From assembly GCF_041817755.1 (NCBI RefSeq), contig NZ_JBGYBX010000072.1:1-47307 (forward strand): a DNA stretch of 47,307 bases, written 5' to 3'. A program made the position numbers and the translations under genes. Source of the DNA: Glaesserella sp041817755. Its GTDB lineage: Bacteria > Pseudomonadota > Gammaproteobacteria > Enterobacterales > Pasteurellaceae. Below, one piece after another: positions 25,117 to 34,786 of this stretch. The notes under the pieces were generated by a model. The model worked only from the letters and a program-made list of their open reading frames with translations, was not told where the DNA came from and made no database searches. Numbering within the stretch: the first letter of the stretch is position 1; every line of letters begins with the position of its first letter.

Positions 25117-28100
25117 TTATGCCCCCACTTTCTCAATGTTGACTAACATACATTTCGATTCAGGTGTAAATGTATTCGCATCCCCTGCACGAACGGTTAA
25201 GTTATTGGCAAAGTAACCTTTCTTCGCCCCTGTCGTTGCCGCAAAGCCCCAGTGGATAGGGACACCGATCGTATGGATTGGTTTACCATCCGCAACAAGC
25301 GAACGAATACGTTTAGTTACAACTGCAACCGCTTTAATGTGACCACGTTTAGAACTGACTTTCACCGTATCACCATTGTTGATACCTTTTTCTTTCGCTA
25401 GGGCCTCACCAATTTCAACGAATTGCTCCGGTTGAGCAATAACATTGAGTAATGCGTTTTTCGTCCAATAGTGGAAGTGTTCTGTTAAACGATAGGTTGT
25501 TGCAACATAAGGGAACTCCGCAGAAGTACCTAATTGTGCTTTATCGCTGTCAAACATGCGAGCAACCGGACTTGAAACCACATTCGGATGTAATGGGTTT
25601 GTTCCAATAGGGGTTTCCATTGGCTCATAATGTTCCGGGAACGGACCGTCAGTCATACGTTCACGTACGAATAAGCCACTCACGCCTTCAGGCTGCATGA
25701 TAAACGGTAATGTCGGACTATTTGGTGGTGCAGTGCCGAAGTCTGCCACATCCACATAGTTCCAATTTTTACCGTTCCATTTCACTAATTGACGTTTCGG
25801 GTTCCATGGTTTACCGGATAAATCCGCTGAAGCACGGTTATAAATAATACGACGGTTCATCGGCCATGCAAACGCCCAACCTAAAGTATTGCCTAAGTTG
25901 GATGGGTCTGAGTTATCACGGTTTGCCATTTGGTTACCTTTCTCAGTCCATTGACCCGTATAGATCCAACATGCCCCTGAAGTCGTACCGTCGTCACGCA
26001 TTTGCGCAAAGCTTGACAGTAGCTGACCTTTTTTGAGAATCACGTTACCGTCTGCATCAAGTAAGTCTTCTAATGCATAACCGTTATTTTCTTTCGCCAC
26101 TTCTTCCGCTTTCGGTTCAAGCGGGTTCGCATAGTTCCAGCTCATCGCTTCTAACGGTTCAAGCGGTGCTTTTCCGCCTTCTTTATGATAGAGGTGGATT
26201 AACTCTGCACGAATTTCAGAAAGAATTTCACCGTCCGTTTTCGCTTCACCCGGTGGCTCTGCGCCTTTCCAGTGCCATTGTAACCAACGACCTGAGTTAG
26301 CGATTGAACCGTCTTCTTCCGCAAAGCAAGTTGTCGGTAGACGGAAGACTTCCGTTTGAATCTCTTCAGTTTTCACATCGTTGAATTCGCCATAGTTTTT
26401 CCAGAATTCTGAAGTATCGGTAATTAATGGATCAAAAATAACAAGGTATTTTAAGTTACTTAATGCCTTAATAATTTTTTGTGAATCCGGATAAGAGGCA
26501 ATCGGGTTCATCCCTTGGCAGAAATATCCGTTCACTTTACCTTGATACATCTGCTCAATATATTTCAGATGATCCATGCCACCTTTCGGTAGTTTTGGTA
26601 AATAGTGATATCCAAATTCATTGTCTTTCGTTGCTTTATCGCCATAGAACGATTTCAGCATACTTACCATGAATTTCGGTGTATTAGTCCAATAGTTCAC
26701 CTGATCTTTCATCAGTTGTTTTGGTGTAATACGACCTAAGAATTTCTCTAATGACGTATCTGCTTCGCCCGGTAATGCAATATAAGCCGGTAAACGGTTC
26801 GGGAATAAACCTAAATCGGTAATACCTTGAACGTTTGAGTGTCCACGTAATGCATTCACACCGCCACCTGCAACACCAATGTTACCTAAAAGTAACTGGA
26901 TAATTGCCATAGAACGAATGTTTTGTGAACCCACGGTATGTTGAGTCCAACCTAACGCATATAAGAAGGTTGCCGCTTTATCCGGTGCTGAGGTTTTCGC
27001 AATCTCTTCACAGAAAATTTGGAAATCTTTTTGTGGTGTACCGGTAATACGTTCAACCATTTCAGGTGTATAGCGTTCCACGTGATCTCTTAACATATTG
27101 AGAACACAGCGTGGGTGCTGTAAGGTCATATCACGAATCGGTTGACCTTCTTCATTAAATTGATAACCCCAAGTTGAACGGTCGTAAGTACGGGTTTCCG
27201 GGTTATAGCCGGAGAATAAACCGTCTTCAAACTTGAAGTTCTCATTTACTAAGAAAGTCGAGTTCGTGTAATGTTTAACGTATTCGTGTTGAATTTTGTC
27301 ATTTTTGAGCAAATAGCGAATGACGCCGGATAGGAAAGCAATATCCGTACCGGAGCGGATCGGCATATAAATATCAGCAACCGCCGCAGAACGGTTAAAG
27401 CGTGGATCAACCACCATTAACTTCGCACCGTTTTGTTTTTTCGCTTCAATCGCCCAACGGAAACCGACAGGGTGTGCTTCTGCCGCATTACCGCCCATGA
27501 CAATAACAAGATCGGAGTTTTTAATATCAACCCAGTGGTTGGTCATCGCACCGCGACCAAATGATGGAGCAAGACTTGCTACCGTTGGTCCGTGTCAGAT
27601 ACTCGCTTGGTTATCTGTAAAAACAATACCGAGGGAACGTACGAATTTTTGAGTCAGAATACCGGTTTCATTACTACATGCAGAGCCTGCCAAGAAACCC
27701 GCCGTCATCCAACGGTTAACCGTATCGCCGGCTTCATTCTTCTCAACGAAGTTGGCATCACGGTCGTCTTTCATGTGACGTGCAATACGCTCAATCGCTT
27801 CATGCCATGAAATACGTTTCCACTCTTTTGAACCCGGTTCACGCACTTCCGGATAACGGACACGGCGATCGCTGTTCACATAGTCTAACGCACCCGCGCC
27901 TTTCGGGCATAATGCCCCTCGACTGACCGGATGGTCCGGGTCGCCTTCGATATGAATCAGCTTCCCTTTACTATTCATTGCACCGTCACCGAGGCTATAT
28001 AACAACATCCCGCAACCCACAGCGCAGTAAGTACAGGTATTACGTGTTTCTTTGGCACGTAACAGTTTGTATTCGCGAGGTGCCGCTAACGCTGTTGCCG

Positions 28101-28182
28101 GAGCAAATCCCAACACAGCCGCAGAGGTTCCTGCCATACCACCTGCACAGATCTTGAAGAACTTTCTTCTACTGACCTGCAT
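25117..28182 (-). CDS. fdnG: Formate dehydrogenase catalytic subunit, selenocysteine-containing (alpha)
   Basis: This is the periplasmic molybdopterin subunit that oxidises formate to CO2. Read through an in-frame TGA at 27597-27595 it is 1021 residues (1015-1016 in E. coli FdnG/FdoG). The TGA is codon 196, and the context NQASI-Sec-HGPTVASLAPSFGRGA matches the selenocysteine site of the family exactly. A Tat signal (SRRKFFKICAGG) is at residues 4-15. The N-terminal [4Fe-4S] motif CTYCAVGC is near 49-56, and EAHPVGFRW is downstream of Sec. Automated callers will report this as two genes or a pseudogene. It leads the fdnG-H-I operon and diverges from fdhD. Confidence 0.96.
27555..27597 (-). 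promoter_or_regulatory. SECIS element for the fdnG selenocysteine codon
   Basis: Immediately after the TGA on the minus strand, GACCAA pairs with TTTGGTC as an outer stem and AGCAAG/TTGCT forms an apical stem with a GTC-type loop. This is the position and shape of a bacterial SECIS hairpin bound by SelB. The sequence starts TGACACGG, as in E. coli formate dehydrogenase messages. The fold is judged by eye. Confidence 0.8.
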
Positions 28183-28400
28183 AAATCACTCCTAAACCGC
28201 TTTCGCGGCGTTTATCCACTAAATTAATAAAATTTAGCCCACATAATCAACCATTTAGTGCTATTATTCCACCATTATTTACATCTGTGGCAAATGTTTT
28301 ACCCCAAAGTATATTGAATTTAATGTAAGCCAAAATCTTACGTATGATACATTTTTTTAACAAAATAAACTACTTTATAAACAAAAATTTAAGGAATAAT

Positions 28401-29213
28401 GTGAACTGGATCAAAAAATTTAAAGCTGAAAAGATAGAGACCGATAATCACACCGTCATAACGTGTTCGGAAACGGAAGAAAATTTGATCCGTGAAGTCC
28501 CGGTGGCACTGGTCTATAACGGTATTTCTCATACGGTAATGATGTGTACGCCGCATAATTTGGATGAATTTGCCTTGGGCTTTTCGCTTGCCGAAGGCAT
28601 TTTGACCAATAAAAGCGAACTCTACGGTTTGGATATCATTGAAAGTTGTCTCGGCATTGAAGTTCAAATGGAGATTGCCACACGACAATTCGCCGCATTA
28701 AAAGAAAAACGTCGCTCGATGGCAGGCAGAACCGGCTGCGGTATTTGCGGCGTAGAACAGCTTGAGCAGGTTCAACAAAGTTGCAAAAACTTCCCTCAAT
28801 CTCACCGCTTGTCAAATATTGATCCTCGAATTTTAGACGGCTGCCTTGCACAATTAGAACAAGCCCAGTGCCTTGCAAAAGAGACGGGAGCCAGCCATGC
28901 CGCCGCATTTTTCAGCCCCGACGGACAACTGCTTGCCATTCGTGAAGATGTCGGACGCCATGTTGCACTCGACAAACTGCTCGGTTGGTATGCAAAAACA
29001 GAAATGCCGCTTGGCTTTGTGTTCGTCACCAGCCGTGCCAGCTATGAGATGGTACAAAAATGCCTAGCCTGTGGCATCGAGATGCTTTGCGCCATCTCGG
29101 CGACAACCGAAATGGCGGTTGAAATTGCCCGACAGCATCATTTTTCCCTGCTCGCCTTCACTCGTAAAGGAAAAACGACCGTATATTCCGGACAGTACAG
29201 ATTATTGCGATAG
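28401..29213 (+). CDS. fdhD: Sulfur carrier protein FdhD
   Basis: FdhD moves sulfur from IscS to the molybdenum cofactor so that formate dehydrogenase becomes active. The protein is 270 residues if it begins at the GTG at 28401, which has AAGGA 7 bases upstream. An ATG 19 codons earlier lacks a ribosome site and adds residues unlike the family. The catalytic CxxC is in GRTGCGICGVEQL (about residue 107), and HAAAFF, REDVGRHVALDKLLG and SSRASYEMV equivalents are present in the second half. It diverges from fdnGHI, whose product it activates. Its last 12 bases overlap the convergent pseudouridine synthase gene. Confidence 0.93.
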   Translation: MNWIKKFKAEKIETDNHTVITCSETEENLIREVPVALVYNGISHTVMMCTPHNLDEFALGFSLAEGILTNKSELYGLDIIESCLGIEVQMEIATRQFAALKEKRRSMAGRTGCGICGVEQLEQVQQSCKNFPQSHRLSNIDPRILDGCLAQLEQAQCLAKETGASHAAAFFSPDGQLLAIREDVGRHVALDKLLGWYAKTEMPLGFVFVTSRASYEMVQKCLACGIEMLCAISATTEMAVEIARQHHFSLLAFTRKGKTTVYSGQYRLLR

Positions 29214-29852
29214 CGGCGGTTTATCTTTGTAAATTTCTTGCCAAAACTGACCGCTTTCAGGTAGTGCATGAACACAAACAGGCAGCTCCTGATAGATAAA
29301 CTCAAGCTGACAGGCATGTAAATAGACACGATCCGCATTTTCCCCGCCATAAAGTTCATCGCCTAAAATCGGGCTGCCGAGGCTTTTCATTGCCACCCTC
29401 AGCTGATGGGTTTTTCCTGTTTGGGGCTGCAAAATAAAATGACGCAGATGCGGAGCAACGGAATACGAAGCAAACCGAGTAACGGCAGGATTTTCATGAG
29501 TGTGGCAAAGCTTCCAAGCGCCGTTTCGACTTTTTTTCATATCACCGACGATCTTCCCTTGCTTTTTTTTCGGCTTTTGGGAACTTAACGCCCAATATGT
29601 TTTCTGTATTCGGTGATGGGTAAATAGCGTCAAAAAATAAGCGGCCGCTGCTTTATTTAGTGCTAGAATAAGCAAGCCTGAAGTGGTTTTATCCAGCCGA
29701 TGGACAAGCCAAACTTGCTCAACGCTCAATTGTTTTGCAACTAATTCGGTCAAACCGACCGCTTGTTCATCTTTATGCACGCTGACACCCGCCGGTTTAT
29801 TGATAATCACAAAATCAGGATGTCGGTAGCAAATCGTAAAATGAGTGTTCAT
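29202..29852 (-). CDS. RNA pseudouridine synthase, RluA family
   Basis: The protein is 216 residues from the second of two adjacent ATGs, or 229 from the ATG at 29891; neither has a clear ribosome site. The catalytic motif VHRLDKTTSGLLIL holds the aspartate nucleophile, and PQTGKTHQLRVAMKSLGSPI with GDELYGG are the conserved C-terminal motifs. There is no S4 domain. The compact form resembles H. influenzae HI0042 and TruC-like enzymes, which modify tRNA-Asp/Ile position 65, but the target is not certain. An uptake signal lies within the gene at 29758. Confidence 0.88.
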   Translation of the reverse strand: MNTHFTICYRHPDFVIINKPAGVSVHKDEQAVGLTELVAKQLSVEQVWLVHRLDKTTSGLLILALNKAAAAYFLTLFTHHRIQKTYWALSSQKPKKKQGKIVGDMKKSRNGAWKLCHTHENPAVTRFASYSVAPHLRHFILQPQTGKTHQLRVAMKSLGSPILGDELYGGENADRVYLHACQLEFIYQELPVCVHALPESGQFWQEIYKDKPPLSQ

Positions 29853-29920
29853 CATATCGGGTATGTTAAGTATCAAATCAGTGCTAAGCATAGCCGATTA
29901 TTTTATATTAAGGAAAGCAA

Positions 29921-30556
29921 ATGGCATTGAATATTTATTTAATTCGTCATGGTCGTACGGAATGGAACGACGCCGGTTTATTACAAGGCACGGAGGATTC
30001 TCCTCTTGTCGATGAAGGCATTTACGGAGCAAAATTGACCGGTCAAAAACTCTCGGATATACCGTTTAGCGCATGCTATTCCAGTTTGCTCAAACGGGCG
30101 CAGGATACGGCGGATTATATTATCGGTGAACGGGATATCCCACATTTTCACCACCGCGGCTTAAATGAAATTCACTTTGGAAACTGGGAGGGCAAGCACA
30201 AAGAAGAGCTTATCAACCATCCCGAATATATTTTATTCAGAACGGATCCTAAAAATTATTCGGCAAAAGAAAACCAAGGCGAAGGGTTTGAACAATTTTA
30301 TCAACGTATTATGAACGCCTTTAATCAAATTATCGCCCGCCATCAAGACGGAGAAAATATTTTGATTGTCTCCCACGGCATGACACTCACACTGCTCACC
30401 GCCGTATTAAAGGGAATTCATTGGCACGACTTTAGACATGCCACGCAACAGAAACAACATAAATTTGTTGCCAACACGGCAATCAGTATTGTTCGAGTGG
30501 AAAACGGTCAAGCACAATTGGTTGAATTTAATAACGTCGATCACCTAAACCTGTAA
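29921..30556 (+). CDS. Histidine phosphatase family protein
   Basis: The protein is 211 residues of the phosphoglycerate-mutase-like branch 1 superfamily. The phosphohistidine motif LIRHGRTEWN is at residues 7-16, with LQGTEDSPL next, SSLLKRAQDTA near 55-65, the catalytic acid region LNEIHFGNWEGK near 86-97 and the second histidine in VSHGMTL near 147-153. It resembles GpmB/CobC-like phosphatases. It is not a standard glycolytic mutase by length. AAGGAAAGCAA precedes the ATG. It overlaps the convergent DUF1294 gene by 12 bases. Confidence 0.85.
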   Translation: MALNIYLIRHGRTEWNDAGLLQGTEDSPLVDEGIYGAKLTGQKLSDIPFSACYSSLLKRAQDTADYIIGERDIPHFHHRGLNEIHFGNWEGKHKEELINHPEYILFRTDPKNYSAKENQGEGFEQFYQRIMNAFNQIIARHQDGENILIVSHGMTLTLLTAVLKGIHWHDFRHATQQKQHKFVANTAISIVRVENGQAQLVEFNNVDHLNL

Positions 30557-30820
30557 ATACCAATAAAATCCGGGAATACACAATAACCAAACAAAGGCAG
30601 ACACAATGACCGCAAAGTGAAACTGCCAATGTTTGGTTTTATGTTTGAAGTGTTTCATGATCAAGTACGTACCGAGAAATCCACCGCTTACGCACAAAAA
30701 GAAGAGATTGGACTCCGGTACCCTCCACGCTTTTTTCTTGGATTTCTGCTTATCCGAATACATCATATAGGCACTCAGTGCATTGATACCAATAAGATAA
30801 ATCACAAAATAAAGAACCAT
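30545..30820 (-). CDS. DUF1294 small membrane protein
   Basis: The protein is 91 residues with about three membrane segments: near 2-20, 38-57 and 70-88. The family pattern is clear: YSDKQKSKKKAWRVPESNLF, then GGFLGTYLIMKHFKHKTKHWQFHF shared in outline (a GG..G......HKT.K..F signature). DUF1294 proteins have no settled function; in other bacteria they are sometimes fused to cold-shock domains. GGAG lies five bases before the ATG. It is followed at its 3' end by an overlapping convergent gene. Confidence 0.85.
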   Translation of the reverse strand: MVLYFVIYLIGINALSAYMMYSDKQKSKKKAWRVPESNLFFLCVSGGFLGTYLIMKHFKHKTKHWQFHFAVIVSAFVWLLCIPGFYWYLQV

Positions 30821-30831
30821 AATCGCTCCAC

Positions 30832-30860
30832 AAAAATAAAACCCCGATGATTCGGGGTTT
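30832..30860 (-). terminator. Terminator of glyA
   Basis: AAACCCCGA and TCGGGGTTT pair over 9 bp around a 4-base loop; on the minus strand TTTTATTTTTG follows. It sits 21 bases after the glyA stop. Confidence 0.88.
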
Positions 30861-30881
30861 ACCTTAAAAAAACAGGATACA

Positions 30882-32144
30882 CTACGGATAAACCGGTAAA
30901 CGTTTGCAGATTTCGAGTACTTTAACTTTCGTTGCTTCGATCACTGCCGCTTCGTTCTCTTTACCGATGCTGTCTAACACATCGCACATCCAACCGGCAA
31001 GCTCTTTAACTTCCGCTTCTTTAAAACCACGGCGGGTGACTGCCGGTGTACCGACACGGATACCGGAGGTAATAAACGGTTTTTGCGGATCGTTCGGCAC
31101 GGCATTTTTGTTGACCGTAATATTTGCTTTACCTAACGCAGCATCAGCCGCTTTACCGGTTAAACCGTGGCTGACTAAATCAACTAAGAATAAGTGGTTT
31201 TCGGTACCATTTGAAACAACGTTGTAACCACGTTGTTTGAATACTTCCACCATTGCTTTTGCATTTTTGACCACTTGTTGTTGGTAAACCTTATATTCAG
31301 GCTCTAACGCTTCTTTAAAGCAAACGGCTTTCGCTGCAATAATGTGGACTAATGGACCACCTTGTTCACGCGGGAACACGGCACTTTGTAGTTTTTTATA
31401 AATTTCTTCGTCTTTCGCATTGGAAAGAATTAAACCACCACGCGGACCCGCTAATGTTTTGTGGGTTGTTGTAGTCACAACATGGGCATGCGGAAGCGGG
31501 CTCGGATAAACGCCCGCAGCCACTAAGCCTGCAACGTGCGCCATATCGACGAATAAATAAGCGCCGACTTCATCTGCGATTTCACGCATTTTTGCCCAGT
31601 CAACGATTTGAGAATAAGCAGAGAAACCGCCCACAATCATTTTTGGTTTTACTTCATGCGCTTGTTGACGAAGTGCATCGTAGTCGATAACCCCTTCAGC
31701 GGTGATACCGTATTGTTCTGCGTGATACACTTTTCCTGAGAAGCTGACTGAAGCACCGTGAGTTAAGTGTCCACCGTGTGCAAGACTCATCCCTAAAATC
31801 GTGTCGCCCGGCGTCAATAACGCACCATAAACGGCCGCATTTGCTTGTGAACCGGAATGAGGCTGCACATTCGCATAATCTGCGCCGAATAACTCTTTGG
31901 CACGGTCAATCGCCAATTGTTCAACGATATCGGCATATTCACAACCGCCGTAATAGCGTTTACCCGGATAACCTTCCGCATATTTGTTGGTGAATTGTGA
32001 ACCTTGTGCTTCCATCACACGCGGGCTTGCATAGTTTTCCGAAGCAATCAGCTCAATATGCTCTTCCTGACGACGGTTTTCGTCTTGAATTGCTTGCCAT
32101 AATACGGGATCGTAATCTGCGATATTCATATCACGTCTTAACAT
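30882..32144 (-). CDS. glyA: Serine hydroxymethyltransferase
   Basis: GlyA converts serine and tetrahydrofolate to glycine and 5,10-methylene-tetrahydrofolate, with pyridoxal phosphate. The protein is 420 residues (417 in E. coli). The lysine motif VVTTTTHKTLAGPRGG is near residue 220-236. Other signatures are HIELIASENYASPRVM, NKYAEGYPGKRYYGG and LAHGGHLTHG. One oddity: the loop normally reading FPG.QGGPL is FPREQGGPL here, with Arg in place of a conserved Gly. A PurR-like box lies about 25 bases upstream of the start codon. Confidence 0.96.
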   Translation of the reverse strand: MLRRDMNIADYDPVLWQAIQDENRRQEEHIELIASENYASPRVMEAQGSQFTNKYAEGYPGKRYYGGCEYADIVEQLAIDRAKELFGADYANVQPHSGSQANAAVYGALLTPGDTILGMSLAHGGHLTHGASVSFSGKVYHAEQYGITAEGVIDYDALRQQAHEVKPKMIVGGFSAYSQIVDWAKMREIADEVGAYLFVDMAHVAGLVAAGVYPSPLPHAHVVTTTTHKTLAGPRGGLILSNAKDEEIYKKLQSAVFPREQGGPLVHIIAAKAVCFKEALEPEYKVYQQQVVKNAKAMVEVFKQRGYNVVSNGTENHLFLVDLVSHGLTGKAADAALGKANITVNKNAVPNDPQKPFITSGIRVGTPAVTRRGFKEAEVKELAGWMCDVLDSIGKENEAAVIEATKVKVLEICKRLPVYP

Positions 32145-32167
32145 TTTAAGGATTCTCCTATAAATTA

Positions 32168-32183
32168 AGTAATCGTTTGCGAA
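32168..32183 (-). promoter_or_regulatory. PurR operator upstream of glyA
   Basis: AGTAATCGTTTGCGAA (plus strand) resembles the 16-base PurR box and is nearly the same as the site in front of E. coli glyA. On the minus strand the core is TCGCAAACGATT against the consensus ACGCAAACGTTT. It is 24-39 bases upstream of the glyA ATG. PurR itself is encoded at 43529-44539. Confidence 0.72.
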
Positions 32184-32185
32184 AT

Positions 32186-32213
32186 AAAAAACTGCGCCAT
32201 TTTACGCAGTTTT
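32186..32213 (-). terminator. Terminator of the ornithine carbamoyltransferase gene
   Basis: AAAACTGCG and CGCAGTTTT form a 9-bp stem with an 8-base loop; the minus strand continues as TTTTTTATTT. It isolates the upstream gene from glyA. Confidence 0.88.
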
Positions 32214-32293
32214 CAGTCTGTTAGATAGTGATTTTTTCTCAGCCTTGCATTAAAAAGATTAATGCAGAAGTGAAGTTATCATAAAGAAGTTTA

Positions 32294-33313
32294 CTACTGG
32301 TCACCCAATGTCGCTACCATCACCGCTTTAATCGTGTGCATACGGTTTTCCGCTTCATCAAACACAATAGACGCTTCAGATTCAAACACCTCATCAGTCA
32401 CTTCTAAGCCGTTCATGCCGTATTTTGCCGCAATTTCTTTACCGACGGTTGTTTGATCGTCATGGAAAGCCGGTAAACAGTGCAGGAATTTCACATTCGG
32501 ATTGCCCGTCAGTTTCATCAGATCCGCATTGACTTGATACGGTTTCATCAAATTAATGCGAGCTTCCCAAGCCGATTCCGGCTCGCCCATAGAAACCCAA
32601 ACATCAGTATAAACGAAATCAACGTCTTTTACGCCGGCAGCAACATCTTCGGTGCAAGTAATCTTCGCCCCTGTTTTGGCTGCCGTTTCAGCCACTTCGT
32701 CCAATAATGCTTGTTCAGGGAAAAATTGTTTCGGCGCCACTAAACGCAGATCCACGCCCATTAATGCCGCCCCTTCGACAAACGAATTGCCCATATTGTT
32801 ACGGGCATCGCCTAAATACGCTAATTTGATTTGGTTCAACGGCTTATCGGAATGTTCGATCATCGTCAGAAAATCGGCAAGAATTTGAGTCGGATGAAAC
32901 TCATCGGTTAACCCGTTCCAAACCGGTACGCCCGAATAGTCGGCTAAAATCTCAACCAGCTCTTGACCATAACCGCGATATTGAATGCCGTCATACATTC
33001 TGCCCAACACGCGGGCGGTATCTTTCATCGACTCTTTATGTCCGATCTGTGAACCGCTCGGCCCGATATAACTGACGTTCGCGCCTTGGTCGAACGCCGC
33101 GACTTCAAAGGCACAGCGGGTACGGGTTGAACTTTTTTCAAAAATCAGCGCAATGTTTTTACCTTTCATCGTCGGCACTTCTCTACCCGCTTTTTTATCG
33201 GCTTTCAATTTAGCGGAAAGATCAAGCAGATATTGAATTTCGTTCGGCGTAAAATCCATTAAACGTAAAAAATGGCGCTGTTTAAGATTCGGTGTGGTGT
33301 TTGCAGACATCAT
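32294..33313 (-). CDS. argF: Ornithine carbamoyltransferase
   Basis: The enzyme transfers the carbamoyl group to ornithine to give citrulline. The protein is 339 residues, or 338 from the second of two adjacent ATGs. Carbamoyl-phosphate motif FEKSSTRTRCAFEVAAFDQG is near residue 59-78, EFHPTQILADF near 141-151 holds the ornithine-side residues, and FLHCLPAFHD near 274-283 is the catalytic HCLP. The same family includes catabolic ArcB. No arcA or arcC is adjacent and no other arg gene either, so biosynthetic or catabolic use cannot be decided from context. I saw no clear ArgR box. Confidence 0.93.
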   Translation of the reverse strand: MMSANTTPNLKQRHFLRLMDFTPNEIQYLLDLSAKLKADKKAGREVPTMKGKNIALIFEKSSTRTRCAFEVAAFDQGANVSYIGPSGSQIGHKESMKDTARVLGRMYDGIQYRGYGQELVEILADYSGVPVWNGLTDEFHPTQILADFLTMIEHSDKPLNQIKLAYLGDARNNMGNSFVEGAALMGVDLRLVAPKQFFPEQALLDEVAETAAKTGAKITCTEDVAAGVKDVDFVYTDVWVSMGEPESAWEARINLMKPYQVNADLMKLTGNPNVKFLHCLPAFHDDQTTVGKEIAAKYGMNGLEVTDEVFESEASIVFDEAENRMHTIKAVMVATLGDQ

Positions 33314-33423
33314 GATGTTCCTTATTGTTGAAATTAATACTGAAAAATCAGCAAGATTCTACTCAAAATCCTTCATTTATGGTATCTTTTTCGCCAATTT
33401 TTCTGTTTAGCGCAAAAGGCTGA

Positions 33424-33481
33424 ACAAGCGGTAAGATCTCGAAAATATTTTGCAAATCGCTTACTGAAACCGACCGCTTGT
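33424..33481. repeat. Uptake-signal dyad in front of rhlB
   Basis: ACAAGCGGT (33424-33432) and ACCGCTTGT (33473-33481) are inverted around AATATTTTGCAAAT. The dyad lies in the divergent argF-rhlB intergenic region, immediately before the rhlB ribosome site, where a terminator would make no sense for either gene unless rhlB has an upstream promoter. Confidence 0.7.
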
Positions 33482-33499
33482 CGCCCATAGGAGAACATA

Positions 33500-34717
33500 A
33501 TGTCTAAACACCTTACCGAACAACGTTTTATTGATTTCCCGATTCACGACAGCGTATTAGCGGCGTTGGACAGCAAAGGATTTGAATTTTGCACGCCGAT
33601 TCAAGCCAAAACACTGCCTCACACCCTAAACGGGCAAGATATTGCCGGACAAGCTCAAACGGGAACGGGAAAAACCTTGGCGTTTCTAATTGCCACCTTC
33701 CACTATCTGCTTCATCATGATGTGGAAACGAACGCCCACCAACCGAAGGCGCTCATTCTTGCACCGACACGCGAACTGGCGGTACAAATTGCCTCGGATG
33801 CAGAATTGCTCGTCAAACATTGCGGTTTCCGCCTTGCGCTGGCTTATGGCGGCGACGGCTATGAAAAACAGTTACAGGCAATCAATAAAGGCGTAGATAT
33901 TTTAGTCGGTACGACCGGGCGGGTAATCGACTATGTGAAACAAGGCATCATTAACTTGGATAAAATTCAAGTCGTGGTGTTGGACGAAGCCGATCGGATG
34001 TTCGATCTCGGTTTTATCAAAGATATCCGCTATCTCATGCGCAAATGCCCTTCGCCCGAACACCGTTTAACCATGCTCTTTTCCGCCACCCTTTCCCACC
34101 GTGTCCGTGAATTAGCCTTTGAAGACATGCACAATGCGGTATATGTCGAAATCGAACCGCAACAACGCACGGGACATCGGATTAAAGAAGAACTGTTCTA
34201 TCCTTCAAATGAAGACAAAATGGCGTTACTTTTGACATTGATGGAAGAAGAATGGCCGGAGCGTTGCATTGTCTTTGCCAATACCAAACAAAAATGTGAA
34301 GAAATTTGGGGCTATTTAAGTGCCGACGGTCATCGTGTCGGTTTGCTGACCGGCGATATTCCGCAGAAAAAGCGCTTAGCATTGTTGGACAGCTTTACTC
34401 AAGGTCATTTGGATATTTTAGTCGCCACAGATGTCGCCGCACGCGGATTACATATTGCCGATGTCACGCATGTGTTTAATTACGATTTACCGGACGATCG
34501 TGAAGATTACGTTCACCGCATAGGGCGCACGGGTCGAGCGGGAGAAAGCGGCATTTCCATCAGCTTCGCCTGTGAGCGTTACGCGGTTAATTTACCGGCA
34601 ATCGAAGAATATATCGGACATGCCATTCCGGTCAGTCAATATGACGCCCAATCGCTACTGACGTTACCGAAACCGCATCGAAACCGCTCACGGATAACAA
34701 ACAACAGACGCAGATAA
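33500..34717 (+). CDS. rhlB: ATP-dependent RNA helicase RhlB
   Basis: RhlB is the DEAD-box helicase of the RNA degradosome. The protein is 405 residues (421 in E. coli). Motifs in order: Q motif region FCTPIQAKTLP (30-40), AQTGTGKT (52-59), APTRELAVQ, GTTGRVIDY, VLDEADRMFD (about 162-171), FSATLS, DVAARGLHI, HRIGRTGRAG. The basic tail RNRSRITNNRRR is shorter than in E. coli, which could affect RNase E binding. GGAGAACATA precedes the ATG. Confidence 0.95.
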   Translation: MSKHLTEQRFIDFPIHDSVLAALDSKGFEFCTPIQAKTLPHTLNGQDIAGQAQTGTGKTLAFLIATFHYLLHHDVETNAHQPKALILAPTRELAVQIASDAELLVKHCGFRLALAYGGDGYEKQLQAINKGVDILVGTTGRVIDYVKQGIINLDKIQVVVLDEADRMFDLGFIKDIRYLMRKCPSPEHRLTMLFSATLSHRVRELAFEDMHNAVYVEIEPQQRTGHRIKEELFYPSNEDKMALLLTLMEEEWPERCIVFANTKQKCEEIWGYLSADGHRVGLLTGDIPQKKRLALLDSFTQGHLDILVATDVAARGLHIADVTHVFNYDLPDDREDYVHRIGRTGRAGESGISISFACERYAVNLPAIEEYIGHAIPVSQYDAQSLLTLPKPHRNRSRITNNRRR

Positions 34718-34786
34718 CCCGATTCACACGATTTGCAAAAAACAACAATAATCTGACCGCTTGTCGGTTATTTATGAGGAGAATTT

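Noticed and set aside
28183..28400. FNR or NarP binding sites between fdnG and fdhD
   Set aside because: TACCCCAAAGTAT resembles a NarP half-site pair and some TTGAT-like stretches occur, but none matches a full consensus well enough.
33314..33499. ArgR boxes before the ornithine carbamoyltransferase gene
   Set aside because: AT-rich sequence is present but no pair of TGAAT....ATTCA boxes could be made out.
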